A stretch of 64,000 nucleotides of DNA from Gramella sp. KN1008 (GCF_004332155.1 NZ_SJDV01000003.1:310001-374000), one strand, 5' to 3'. Shown: positions 41,547-50,452, counted from the stretch's first letter. The notes: generated by a model from the sequence alone, not told the origin. Translations and numbers: made by a program.

Positions 41547-44102
41547 TTAACCACATTTCGAAGAACCGCAGTCCTTACAGGTTAAGCATCCTTCCTGGTA
41601 TATCAGATTTGAGGAATTACAATTATTACATTTTTCTTTCTTCGCTAACGTGCCATCGGCGATATAACGCTTAAGAGCCCTTACCACACCATTCTTCCAG
41701 GTGTTGATAGATTCGCTATCCAGTTGCAGACTATTAATAAGATCTACGACCTTGTCTATGGACATTCCATGGCGAAGTGTACTTGAGATCAGTTTCGCAT
41801 AATTCCAGTATTCCGGATTGAACTTATGAGAGAGTCCCTCAATCGTGGTTTTATATCCTCTTTTATTCTCATACTGGAAATCATAGCGGGAAGTCCCATC
41901 TTCATCCCTGTTCTTAATGATAAGTCCTTCATTTACCCAGCGAGGAAGTAGAATACCTTCTTCATCATCAGCAAAACCGGTAAAGATCTCATAAGGCCTT
42001 CCGTCTACGAGTCCAATGAAAGCGATCCATTTATCCTTATTGTTCTGGAAGCGAACCACATCTGCGGTTAAGGTTTGTGGCCTTTTTAATGGAAATGCCC
42101 CAGTACTTTCTTCAGCCTCTTCTTCTTTTTTCTCTTCATTGGAAATTAGAACTCCAGATCTTGAACCGTCACGGTAAACCGTTACTCCTTTACAGCCGGC
42201 TTCCCAGGCTTCCATATATAGTTTGCCAACCAGGTCTTCATCCACATCATTAGGGAGATTGATGGTTACACTAATGGAATGATCTATCCATTTTTGAACT
42301 GCACCCTGCATTTTAACTTTACTTAACCAGTCCACATCATTAGAAGTAGCCTGATAGTAAGGTGACATTTTAACGAGTTTGTCCAGTTCTTCCTGAGAAT
42401 AGTTCTTTTCGGTATCATGGCCCTTGGCTTTCATCCATTCTTTGAATCTATGGTGGAATACCACATATTCTTCCCAGGAATCACCAACTTCATCCACAAA
42501 ATCTACCCTGGCATCCTTATCATTGGGATTTACCTTTCTTCTTCTTTTATAAACCGGCAGGAAAACAGGCTCTATTCCTGAAGTCGTTTGGGTCATAAGG
42601 CTTGTAGTACCGGTAGGAGCAATGGTAAGAAGTGCGATATTCCTTCTACCATGTTCCATCATGTCATAATAAAGCTTTTCGTCTGCCTCCTTTATTCTGT
42701 TGATAAGAGGATTATCTTTTTCTCTGTCGGAATCATAGATAGAAAAAGCGCCTCTTTCCTTTGCAGTTTCAACGGAAGCCCGGTAAGCAGCAAGAGTAAT
42801 ATTCTTATGGACATCTACTGAAAAATCGATTCCTTCCTTGCTTCCGTATTTTATACCAAGGCCTGCGAGCATATCTCCTTCTGCGGTAATTCCGATTCCT
42901 GTTCTACGCCCTTCATAGGCCTTTTTACGGATGTTCAGCCAAAGATTCTTTTCTACTGCTTTGATCTCTTCATTTTCAGGATCGGCATCGATCTTTGAAA
43001 GAATATTGTCTATCTTTTCCAATTCAAGATCAATGATGTCATCCATAATTCTCTGGGCTGCACCAATATGCTTTTTGAAAAGCTCATAGTTGAATTTCGC
43101 ATTTTCGGTGAATGGGTTCTCAACATATGAGTAAAGATTGATCGCTAGCAAGCGACAGGAGTCGTATGGGCATAATGGTATTTCTCCACAAGGGTTAGTG
43201 GAAACCGTTTTGTATCCAAGATCTGCATAACAATCTGGTACCGACTCATTGATCACCGTATCCCAGAAAAGGATTCCGGGCTCGGCAGATTGCCATGCGT
43301 TGTGAACGATCTTCTTCCATAGTTTTTCTGCCTGTATCTCTTTTGAAAACTTAGGGTTTTGACTAAAAACCGGATATTTTTGAGTGTAATTACTGTTATT
43401 TTTAACAGCTTTCATGAACTCATCATCTATTCTAACCGAAACATTTGCACCTGTTACCTTGCCCTGTTCCATTTTGGCATCTATGAAATCCTCCGAATCT
43501 GGATGGTTAATGGATACTGATAGCATCAATGCGCCGCGACGACCATCCTGCGCAACCTCTCTTGTGGAATTTGAATAACGTTCCATAAAAGGAACAATCC
43601 CTGTAGAAGTAAGTGCCGAATTTTTTACTGCAGAACCTTTTGGTCGTATATGGGAAAGATCATGTCCCACACCGCCCCGGCGTTTCATTAACTGTACCTG
43701 TTCCTGGTCTATCTTCATTATTCCGCCGTAAGAATCAGAATCACCATCGTTTCCAATCACAAAGCAATTGGAAAGTGAGCCTACCTGGTATGGATTTCCA
43801 ATTCCCGCCATGGGACTTCCCTGTGGGACTATGTATTTAAAGTTCTTGATAAGGTCAAAAACTTCATCTTCACTCATTGGATTAGGATATTTCTTTTCAA
43901 TCCTGGCAATTTCCTTTGCGATACGTCTATGCATATCGTCCGGGGTAAGTTCATAGATATTCCCTTTGGAATCTTTTAGGGCATATTTATTTACCCAAAC
44001 CCTTGCAGCAAGATCATCTCCTTTAAAATATTTAAGTGATGCTTCATAAGCCTGCTCCTGGGTATAGATTTTTGGAACGACTGGTTTTTCTTGTACAGGC
44101 AT
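41547..44102 (-). CDS. nrdJ: adenosylcobalamin-dependent ribonucleotide reductase (class II)
   Basis: The 851-aa enzyme reduces ribonucleotides to deoxyribonucleotides with coenzyme B12, independent of oxygen. SLSNCFVIGNDGDSDSYGG (about 109-127) carries the first active-site cysteine, and NPCGEIPLCPYDSCRL (about 306-321) the radical cysteine, Asn and Glu. ALLTIAPTGTTSLM is the phosphate loop. The C-terminus has a cysteine-rich zinc-ribbon-like tail (CNNCNSS, CLTCKDC, CG) that delivers electrons. I do not see a cobalamin riboswitch in the 230 bp upstream. Single gene; the organism needs or makes B12. Confidence 0.95.
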   Translation of the reverse strand: MPVQEKPVVPKIYTQEQAYEASLKYFKGDDLAARVWVNKYALKDSKGNIYELTPDDMHRRIAKEIARIEKKYPNPMSEDEVFDLIKNFKYIVPQGSPMAGIGNPYQVGSLSNCFVIGNDGDSDSYGGIMKIDQEQVQLMKRRGGVGHDLSHIRPKGSAVKNSALTSTGIVPFMERYSNSTREVAQDGRRGALMLSVSINHPDSEDFIDAKMEQGKVTGANVSVRIDDEFMKAVKNNSNYTQKYPVFSQNPKFSKEIQAEKLWKKIVHNAWQSAEPGILFWDTVINESVPDCYADLGYKTVSTNPCGEIPLCPYDSCRLLAINLYSYVENPFTENAKFNYELFKKHIGAAQRIMDDIIDLELEKIDNILSKIDADPENEEIKAVEKNLWLNIRKKAYEGRRTGIGITAEGDMLAGLGIKYGSKEGIDFSVDVHKNITLAAYRASVETAKERGAFSIYDSDREKDNPLINRIKEADEKLYYDMMEHGRRNIALLTIAPTGTTSLMTQTTSGIEPVFLPVYKRRRKVNPNDKDARVDFVDEVGDSWEEYVVFHHRFKEWMKAKGHDTEKNYSQEELDKLVKMSPYYQATSNDVDWLSKVKMQGAVQKWIDHSISVTINLPNDVDEDLVGKLYMEAWEAGCKGVTVYRDGSRSGVLISNEEKKEEEAEESTGAFPLKRPQTLTADVVRFQNNKDKWIAFIGLVDGRPYEIFTGFADDEEGILLPRWVNEGLIIKNRDEDGTSRYDFQYENKRGYKTTIEGLSHKFNPEYWNYAKLISSTLRHGMSIDKVVDLINSLQLDSESINTWKNGVVRALKRYIADGTLAKKEKCNNCNSSNLIYQEGCLTCKDCGSSKCG

Positions 44103-44389
44103 ATAAATGAGATTTTTAGGTTAGAAATTCGTTATTCGAGCAGTGTAAATCTAAGCAAAGAAATGAGACAATTAACAAATCGTTTAGAAAAAGTTATCAA
44201 GAAAAAATTGTTAATTATCTAATAATCAATTAAGTAAAAAATTACTAACAATTAAAAGTTGACAAATATTAAAAACTTATGTTTTTCTGTTTGAATTTGA
44301 GTTCCGAGGATTGTACTGGGTATTTAAACATGAAAAAACAAGAAGAACCTGGTAATTCTATGGTAGAGCTAAAAGATAGAAGGGTTATC
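44103..44389. other. AT-rich leader of nrdJ, no gene seen
   Basis: About 290 bp upstream of nrdJ. A weak minus-strand promoter candidate (TTTG 44179-44176, 22-nt gap, TAGATTTA 44153-44146) is present. No B12-box consensus and no open frame worth calling. Confidence 0.4.
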
Positions 44390-44420
44390 AAAAAAAGAGG
44401 CTCCGCAAACTGCGGAGCCT
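44390..44420 (-). terminator. terminator of the small disrupted gene
   Basis: Perfect stem AGGCTCCGCA (44398-44407) / TGCGGAGCCT (44411-44420), AAC loop; on the minus strand it is followed by C and seven T. It starts 14 bp past the TAG at 44437-44435, so it terminates a minus-strand transcript coming from 44.67 kb. Confidence 0.85.
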
Positions 44421-44434
44421 TCTTGAATTAACAC

Positions 44435-44669
44435 CTATGAAAATTCAAAAATAAAAGCGTTTATTTTGTTACAGACCATATCACATATATTAGTTGGTGC
44501 TATGATCATCGCCCCATTTTCATTGGAGGTAGGGTTATATGTTGAGTTACCGCTGCAATTCACCAGGGTAACATTATTTTAGTAGAACTTCCAGTGCATT
44601 ATTTGCACCATTTGTGATGCTAATATATATAATTAATCCGGGATTTGTACGTAGACAGAATTTTTTCAT
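44435..44669 (-). pseudogene. small orphan gene split by a one-base frame slip
   Basis: ATG at 44669 opens a 31-codon frame (MKKFCLRTNPGL...NNALEVLLK) that stops at TAA 44576-44574. Another frame is open from 44578 to the TAG at 44437-44435 (NNVTLVNCSGNSTYNP...NAFIFEFS). Removing one A from the AAAA run at 44580-44577 joins them into one plausible protein of about 77 aa. A strong terminator follows directly. I read it as a gene disrupted by a one-base insertion, or as a +1 programmed frameshift. Cysteine-containing, no known family recognised. Confidence 0.5.
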
Positions 44670-45128
44670 AAAATTTTCATAAAATCAATAGTGTAATCCG
44701 CGTATACCGGTTTAGAATCTCCGGCTACAATGCTCTTACGGAGCGCAATATGGCTTATAATTCATCCTTGAGATCAGCGTTCCTAAGGTCGAAGTAAAAA
44801 AGTGGTTTGAGTACAATTTTGAGGGGTGCTTTAAAGCTAAAAAAAGAGGGGTGTTCTTGTCAGAGGCCTCAAGTTTTGATAGAGGGGGGATGCATCGGAC
44901 TATTTTTTTTAATCTTTATTTCATTGGGCAAGAGTGGTTGGTTCCTGCGATCTCTCCCAGCAGATAATTTTAATTAGATTTTCATTATCCATTTTATACT
45001 ACTTTAATTATTCTAACGTTAAATTATTATTGTTTAGTAGTTGATTGATAGTATTTTATGGTTCGGGTTTGGTGTAACTATTATTAAAAAGGTTCGTCTT
45101 TTATATGTAAGCCAAAAAATGAATCAGG
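44670..45128. other. 459-bp poorly explained AT-rich region
   Basis: Holds a 68-codon stop-free stretch on the plus strand (44761-44964, stop at 44965-44967) without an ATG near its beginning; it reads ISVPKVEVKKWFEYNF and could be a remnant. The last 160 bp are very AT-rich. No repeat or RNA gene recognised. Confidence 0.4.
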
Positions 45129-45344
45129 ATGAAGAAAATTCAAATATTACTTTTTGCTTTAATAATGATTTCTGTAGCGGTAAAAGTTTCAATAGCGCCT
45201 GTGGATAGAAAAGCTGGAATTCAGGCTGTTGGTGAGAATTATGGAGCCGAAAAATTTTTTAGATACAGGGTTCATCATGTTCAGTTTAAGGGTGATGCTA
45301 AACTTACTAAATGCTCGATACGGTCTGAGTGTTGTGAGGTTTAA
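45129..45344 (+). CDS. 71-aa secreted peptide with cysteine tail
   Basis: The ATG at 45129 encodes a clear signal peptide (KKIQILLFALIMISVAVKVSIA), then about 48 residues: a GIQAVGENYG segment, an aromatic/basic middle (FFRYRVHHVQF) and a cysteine-rich end KCSIRSECCEV. The layout recalls small exported Bacteroidetes peptides of the NVEALA type, but I cannot claim that family. No neighbour explains it; it lies in the AT-rich island between nrdJ and the GNAT gene. A 9-bp AT-only hairpin (45358-45379) follows the stop. Confidence 0.55.
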   Translation: MKKIQILLFALIMISVAVKVSIAPVDRKAGIQAVGENYGAEKFFRYRVHHVQFKGDAKLTKCSIRSECCEV

Positions 45345-45649
45345 ACCTTAACTTTTATAATTTTAATTATAAAATGATAAAAAATACTATTTTTAGTTAA
45401 AAAATAATTATTCATTATGCCAAAAATGTTAAAAAGATATATGATAAATTATTTAAATTGTAAATTATTGAATATATTATAGCTGCTCTCTGTGGCATAT
45501 TTGCGCTGAAATACTATTAAATTTGAATTAGCCAACACAAAGTTTTTACGATTCCTCGCACTGATACTTCTAGGAGGGCAGCTTTAATTTTATTATTCCT
45601 CGGGGTACCAATCCGTCAATTCCACTTCTATATTTTTATCTCCTGTATT
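45345..45649. other. 305-bp region with hairpin and candidate RNA
   Basis: Contains an AT-only hairpin (TTTTATAAT / ATTATAAAA, 45358-45379), the candidate structured RNA at 45481-45583, and on the minus strand an 18-codon in-frame continuation of the GNAT gene past its stop (45649-45596). No complete gene seen. Confidence 0.4.
45481..45583 (+). ncRNA. candidate structured RNA, about 103 nt (6S-like?)
   Basis: The ends pair in a continuous 10-bp stem, AGCTGCTCTC (45481-45490) with GAGGGCAGCT (45574-45583), including one G-U wobble that is a pair only on the plus strand. A second helix TGTGGC (45491-45496) pairs with GCCAACA (45531-45537) with one bulge. A T-rich tail TTTAATTTTATTATT follows. 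Size and closed rod shape would fit the short flavobacterial 6S-type RNAs, but that name is a guess. Orphan location and AT-rich upstream DNA fit an independent transcript. Confidence 0.3.
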
Positions 45650-46108
45650 TTAAGAAAGGTTTAAGCGCATTTTAATGTCCCCACGGGAATAAGGGCCATT
45701 ATCTTCTATTGGAATTTCTTCAAAACCATATTTTTTGTAGAGATGGATGGCGTTTTCCAATTTTCGATTGGAATAGATAATCAATTTTTTCCAATTCATC
45801 TTTTTTGCAAAATCCAGGGTGTGTCTCATGAGTTTTTGTCCTATTTTCTGCCCCCGGCATTCAGGCTTTACCGCCATTTTTGTAAGCTCAAAAACATCAT
45901 CCTCCATCCGCATTAGAGCCACGCAGCCCAATATATCATTTCCTTCCTTTACAAAGAGAATATTACCACCAGGGTTAATAATAAATTTTTCCGGATCCCC
46001 GAGTACTTCCTCGTCATGTGGTTCAACCCAGAAAAACTCCTCAAGCCATTGAAGATTCATGTTTTTAAATTCTTCAGCATATTCTGGTTGCCAGGATATT
46101 ATTTCCAT
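45650..46108 (-). CDS. GNAT-family N-acetyltransferase
   Basis: The 152-aa cytosolic acetyltransferase fold has ELTKMAVKPECRGQKIGQKLM (about 74-94), the acetyl-CoA pyrophosphate loop (R/Q-x-x-G-x-G/A pattern), and SNRKLENAIHLYKKYGFEEIP in the last third. Substrate unknown; related proteins acetylate small amines, antibiotics or protein N-termini. Monocistronic and divergent from trehalase by about 100 bp. After its TAA the same frame stays open for 18 more codons. Confidence 0.88.
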   Translation of the reverse strand: MEIISWQPEYAEEFKNMNLQWLEEFFWVEPHDEEVLGDPEKFIINPGGNILFVKEGNDILGCVALMRMEDDVFELTKMAVKPECRGQKIGQKLMRHTLDFAKKMNWKKLIIYSNRKLENAIHLYKKYGFEEIPIEDNGPYSRGDIKMRLNLS

Positions 46109-46156
46109 TTGCTAGTTTTTGAGTAAAATTAGAAATTCCGTTTAATTATGTCGCAG

Positions 46157-46187
46157 TTTAGGGAAAATCTAAATTCACTTATATTTA
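46157..46187 (+). promoter_or_regulatory. trehalase promoter
   Basis: TTTA (46157-46160), 19-nt spacer, TATATTTA (46180-46187); leader about 17 nt to the ATG at 46210. Confidence 0.5.
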
Positions 46188-46209
46188 TGGATCTTAAAAT
46201 TTTCATTCG

Positions 46210-47763
46210 ATGAAAAATGTAATCTGGTATAAATTGGGTCACCTATTCTTAATTCTTTTATTTCTTTCCTGTAAGATAGGTCCCGAACCAGACCAGGAGT
46301 TAAAGGCTCTAGAAGGGGAGGTGGAGATCCTGCCACCCGATGAGCTGTACGGAGATCTTTTTTTCGATGCGCAAACAAAGGAACTCTATGATGATAGTAA
46401 AACTTTTGTTGATGTGGTCCCTCAGTATAATGTGGGACTCATAAGGCAACGCTACAATATGCTTGATGATACCACCGCAGAATCCATTTCGGAATTTATA
46501 GATCAGCATTTTGTGGTTCCTGGAAATGATTTTGAATTCAAAACCGATTCTTCATCAATTAAACTCCATATCAGAAAATTATGGGGTGTATTAAAAAGAC
46601 CTGCTGATGATAGGATCTCGGGAACTCTGATTCCTCTTCCTAACCCGTATATAGTTCCCGGCGGCCGTTTTAGAGAAATATATTACTGGGATAGTTATTT
46701 TACCATGCTTGGGCTGATGGAGGATGGTGAAATTGAAACGATAAGGAATATGGTAGATAATTTCGCATATCTTATCAATGAGTATGGATTCATCCCTAAT
46801 GGAAACCGTACTTATTATCTGGGGCGTTCACAGCCACCATTCTTTGCTATGATGGTAAAGGTTCTGGCTGAAGCTGAGGGCGAGAAGGTTCTTTCTGATT
46901 ATCTTCCGGAACTCGAAAGGGAATATAATTTCTGGATGGATGGTTCAACTGAATTAAATGAGAATGCATTTCGCAGAGTTGTGAAGATGAAAGATGGAGA
47001 GATCCCAGAAAAAGCCGTTGTTAAAAACCCCGATCGAACAAAAGAAGAAGTATACCGGAACCTCCGAGCCGGAGCCGAATCGGGTTGGGATTTTTCAAGC
47101 CGCTGGTTGAATAAAGATGAAAATGGAAAATTTGATCTTTCAACAATTCATACTACGGATATTATCCCGGTAGACCTTAATTCTTTGCTATATAATCTTG
47201 AAATGACAATTGCCCAGGCAGCCGATTTAACCGGTGATGAATCTAAAGCGAATGAATTCAGGAAAAAGGCTGAATCCAGGAAAAAGGCAATTATTAAATA
47301 TCACTGGAATGGGGAAGCCGGCTATTTTCTGGATTATAATTTCAGGGAAAATGAGATGACCGAGCGTTTTTCACTCGCCGGTGTTTACCCTCTTTTCTTC
47401 GAAATCGCAAATCAGCAGCAGGCAGATCTGGTCGCTGCTAAAATTGAAGAGGTATTTCTTCAGCCGGGGGGAGTGGTCACGAGTCCTTATAATACAGGAG
47501 AACAATGGGATGCTCCTAATGGCTGGGCTCCTTTACAGTGGCTGGCCATTGAAGGCCTTCGGAATTATGGCCGTAACGAACTGGCTTCAGAAATAAGTTC
47601 CCGCTGGCTAAAACTGAATAAGGATGTTTACCAGCGAACCTATAAAATGCTTGAAAAATATAATGTAGAAGACCTCTCCAAAGAGAGCGGAGGAGGAGAA
47701 TACCCCACCCAGGATGGTTTTGGCTGGACAAATGGGGTTTATCAGAAATTATCTTCAGAATAA
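46210..47763 (+). CDS. treA: trehalase (GH37), lipoprotein
   Basis: The 517-aa enzyme hydrolyses trehalose to two glucoses. Both GH37 signatures are intact: PGGRFREIYYWDSY (about 148-161) and QWDAPNGWAP (about 432-441), and the glycine-rich GGGEYPTQDGFGWTNG sits near the end. The lipoprotein signal (LFLILLFLSCK, Cys20) anchors it in the envelope, so it acts on external or periplasmic trehalose. It is followed by the DUF1622 gene after 6 bp. Freed glucose could use the SSS transporter family, but no direct link is visible. Confidence 0.95.
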   Translation: MKNVIWYKLGHLFLILLFLSCKIGPEPDQELKALEGEVEILPPDELYGDLFFDAQTKELYDDSKTFVDVVPQYNVGLIRQRYNMLDDTTAESISEFIDQHFVVPGNDFEFKTDSSSIKLHIRKLWGVLKRPADDRISGTLIPLPNPYIVPGGRFREIYYWDSYFTMLGLMEDGEIETIRNMVDNFAYLINEYGFIPNGNRTYYLGRSQPPFFAMMVKVLAEAEGEKVLSDYLPELEREYNFWMDGSTELNENAFRRVVKMKDGEIPEKAVVKNPDRTKEEVYRNLRAGAESGWDFSSRWLNKDENGKFDLSTIHTTDIIPVDLNSLLYNLEMTIAQAADLTGDESKANEFRKKAESRKKAIIKYHWNGEAGYFLDYNFRENEMTERFSLAGVYPLFFEIANQQQADLVAAKIEEVFLQPGGVVTSPYNTGEQWDAPNGWAPLQWLAIEGLRNYGRNELASEISSRWLKLNKDVYQRTYKMLEKYNVEDLSKESGGGEYPTQDGFGWTNGVYQKLSSE

Positions 47764-47769
47764 ACTTAT

Positions 47770-48138
47770 ATGGAAAATATAGAATTATATATAGAATATG
47801 CTGCGAAAATTATCGAGGTTGCAGGAGTCCTCACTATAGTAATAGGAACTATAATAGCTCTTGTAAAATATATAGCGGTGCGTCAGAAATCCGCGCATAG
47901 ATCATATAAACTTTTAAGGCAGGAATTAGGAAAAGGCATCTTGCTGGGTCTTGAAATTCTCGTTGCGGCCGATATAATTGCGACCGTAGTTACCGAGCCT
48001 ACCATGGATAAGGTATTAATCCTGGGAGTTATTGTACTAATAAGAACATTTCTAAGTCTTTCTATTGAACTGGAAATCGAAGGTCGTTTTCCCTGGCAAA
48101 CCAAAACCGAAAATGACCATATTGATCATAAATCATGA
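47770..48138 (+). CDS. DUF1622 membrane protein
   Basis: The 122-aa protein has three hydrophobic helices (about 12-32, 57-78, 83-104) and the family's conserved RQELGKGILLGLEILVAADI segment. Function unknown; the family is widespread in bacteria. It follows trehalase after 6 bp and is likely cotranscribed; its 3' end meets convergent hutG with 1 bp to spare. Confidence 0.88.
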   Translation: MENIELYIEYAAKIIEVAGVLTIVIGTIIALVKYIAVRQKSAHRSYKLLRQELGKGILLGLEILVAADIIATVVTEPTMDKVLILGVIVLIRTFLSLSIELEIEGRFPWQTKTENDHIDHKS

Positions 48139-48139
48139 A

Positions 48140-49135
48140 TTATTCAGAGATAAAATCACTGATAAAATAGGACAGGGTTTTTCCTATCTGCACGGCACTG
48201 GTTTCGTCTGGGGCTGCTTCACAGATATGAAAATAACAGCAGTTCTTATTTTTGGATGCCATGCTGATGAAATTCCGGATCTGATTCACAGAGAATCCGG
48301 CAGGTGATTTTGCGCTGCTTGGAAAATTGGCAATCGCATCACAGTCCAGTTCAAAACCAAATTTTGAATTGTCTATAGTCTCTATGCATTCCTTAAATCT
48401 CCGGTTGATCTCATCGGGGAACCTAAGCAGGTCTTCCAATAGGTGATAGTTCATATTTTCAGAAAAATCCATCTCCTTAAAAATATATTCAGGAGTGTAA
48501 TTTTTGTGCAGACCAAATACTGCATATTTGCAAAGGTACTGGCCTTCTATGGCGTAGCTGAATCCATTCCCACTATGGCGGTGTTCCAGTTGCCGAAGAT
48601 CTGTATGAGCATCTATATTAATGACATTCACCGGATCCCCCGTTGCTTTGGCAGCTCCTTTGATGTTACCGTAAGCGTTATTATGGCCGCCACCAATAAG
48701 GATAGGGATCTTTCCTGAGGAGATTATTTTCTCAACTAATTCGGCTACTAACTGATCGATCTCCTTTATGAGATCTCCCAGTTTTATATGATAATTAGGA
48801 TCACTTGCGTCAATATTGGCGGCTTTATCCATAAATTTTTTACAGTCCAGCTCACCTAAAAGCACGAGATTCTCAGGGTCATTGAAACGATTCACCTGGA
48901 TGTTTGCCAAAGCAGCCAGTAAAGATTGCCAGGCTTTGGAAGTGCCTGGTTTTCCATGATTGGCCCTAACACCAATATCTTCCGGAATTCCTAGCACGAC
49001 ATATCTGGCCGAATTATTTTCCAGGTCGCCCAGATTGTTTATGAATTGAAGCTTCTCTCCAAACTTGACCTCTCCTTTTCTTTTTGAGATCAGTTTTTCA
49101 ATATTGGCCGGCTTATAGATCTTTAATGCGTCCAT
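48140..49135 (-). CDS. hutG: formimidoylglutamase
   Basis: The 331-aa arginase/ureohydrolase-family enzyme catalyses the last step of histidine breakdown, giving glutamate and formamide. Binuclear Mn ligands are visible: GGGHNNAYG (about 172-180), NIDAHTDLR (about 196-204) and ELDCDAIANFPS (about 263-274). Start at ATG 49135 (MDALKIYK), 1 bp after hutI ends; the longer frame would overlap hutI. Only the last two hut steps are here; hutH and hutU are not in the window. Confidence 0.92.
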   Translation of the reverse strand: MDALKIYKPANIEKLISKRKGEVKFGEKLQFINNLGDLENNSARYVVLGIPEDIGVRANHGKPGTSKAWQSLLAALANIQVNRFNDPENLVLLGELDCKKFMDKAANIDASDPNYHIKLGDLIKEIDQLVAELVEKIISSGKIPILIGGGHNNAYGNIKGAAKATGDPVNVINIDAHTDLRQLEHRHSGNGFSYAIEGQYLCKYAVFGLHKNYTPEYIFKEMDFSENMNYHLLEDLLRFPDEINRRFKECIETIDNSKFGFELDCDAIANFPSSAKSPAGFSVNQIRNFISMASKNKNCCYFHICEAAPDETSAVQIGKTLSYFISDFISE

Positions 49136-49136
49136 A

Positions 49137-50372
49137 TTAAACCAGTTTACCATTTACATAAACCGAATCTATAGAATTGGTACCAAAAGCATAAGGCAGA
49201 AATGTGTAAGAAGGTATTTCTTTAGTGACGATCAGATTCGCCTTTTTGCCTTTGGTGATACTACCGTGGCTTTCGCTCAGCTCCATTGCATAAGCTCCAT
49301 TTATAGTCGCCGCATTGATCGCCTCTTCAGGTGTCATCTTCATCTTAATGCAGGCCAGGGAGACTACAAGGTTCATGTTTCCGCTTGGCGTACTTCCCGG
49401 ATTAAAATCTGTAGCGAGGGCTAATGGCAATCCTGCGTCCATTATCTTTCTTGCAGGAGTATAGGGGATACTTAGAAATAGGGAGCAGGAGGGGAGGGCG
49501 ACAGGCATTGTATCTGAATTCTTTAGAATTTCAATATCCTCGTCGTTCATTACTTCAAGGTGGTCTACGCTTAATGCATTGTGTTCCACGCCAGCCTTCA
49601 CACCTCCAATAGCGTTGAACTGGTTTACATGGATCTTTGGTTTAAGCCCGTATTCTTTTGCCGCGCTTAGCAGTTTATGAGTATCCTCCACTGTGAAATA
49701 TCCTTTTTCGCAAAAGATGTCGATATATTCCGCAAGCTCCTGTTCAGCAACCTTAGGTAAGATCTCATTTATTACCAGATCCATATATTCCTGCGGTCGT
49801 TCTTTGTAATCCTTCGGAATGGCATGAGCGCCAAGGAAAGTAGCTTTCACAGGTAATTCATAATTCTCTCTGAGCTTTTTGATCACTCTCAGCATTTTCA
49901 ACTCAGCTTCCTCGGTAAGTCCGTAGCCGGATTTGATCTCAACGGCACCCGTGCCAAGCTTCATAACCTCTTCCAATCTTTTAGCCGATTGTTTGTAGAC
50001 TTCTTCTTCCGGAGTTTCCTGAAGGGTTTTTGCGCTATTCAGAATGCCGCCACCGCGGTTCGCGATCTCCTCATAACTGAGTCCGTTTATACGATCGGCG
50101 AATTCCTGTTCTCTGTTCCCGGCGTATACGATATGTGTATGCGAGTCACACCAGCTTGGAAGGATTATCTTTCCCGAAGCATCTATTTTTTCATTAACTT
50201 CAATATCCGGTGGATTATCCATGGAATCATAGGCTTCTATCCTGTCGTCCTCAATCAGTAACCAGGCATTCTTTATCGAAGGAAGTTCCTTCATATCGGT
50301 CCCTGAGACCTTTAGAATTTTTTCTTCTCTTACCTGAAGCAATTCCTTTATATTGGAGAATAATAATTTCAT
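49137..50372 (-). CDS. hutI: imidazolonepropionase
   Basis: The 411-aa amidohydrolase opens imidazolone propionate to formiminoglutamate. Metal site HxH in SHTHIVYAGNREQEF (about 77-91), a histidine in KIHVNQFNAIGG (about 245-256) and the aspartate in ALATDFNPGS (about 319-328) are present. Substrate-binding TGAVEIKSGYGL at about 141-152 is specific for HutI. Cotranscribed with hutG (1-bp gap). Confidence 0.95.
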   Translation of the reverse strand: MKLLFSNIKELLQVREEKILKVSGTDMKELPSIKNAWLLIEDDRIEAYDSMDNPPDIEVNEKIDASGKIILPSWCDSHTHIVYAGNREQEFADRINGLSYEEIANRGGGILNSAKTLQETPEEEVYKQSAKRLEEVMKLGTGAVEIKSGYGLTEEAELKMLRVIKKLRENYELPVKATFLGAHAIPKDYKERPQEYMDLVINEILPKVAEQELAEYIDIFCEKGYFTVEDTHKLLSAAKEYGLKPKIHVNQFNAIGGVKAGVEHNALSVDHLEVMNDEDIEILKNSDTMPVALPSCSLFLSIPYTPARKIMDAGLPLALATDFNPGSTPSGNMNLVVSLACIKMKMTPEEAINAATINGAYAMELSESHGSITKGKKANLIVTKEIPSYTFLPYAFGTNSIDSVYVNGKLV

Positions 50373-50452
50373 TTAAGCTCGAATTTTTTTGATCGGTCTG
50401 CTAAGATAAAAAAGTCATTCTGGAAGCTTCATAATTAGTCCGAAATTCTGTG

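Noticed and set aside
44103..44340. Possible cobalamin riboswitch upstream of B12-dependent nrdJ
   Set aside because: Searched by eye for the B12-box consensus and a long structured leader; none found.
44330..44431. 33-codon plus-strand ORF starting MKKQEEPGNS
   Set aside because: Its second half is the terminator hairpin whose T-run lies on the minus strand; coding on plus is most likely accidental.
45612..45624. CCGTCAATTC resembling a universal 16S rRNA primer site
   Set aside because: Ten-base coincidence; no other rRNA sequence is present, and in the minus-strand frame it reads as part of the GNAT extension.
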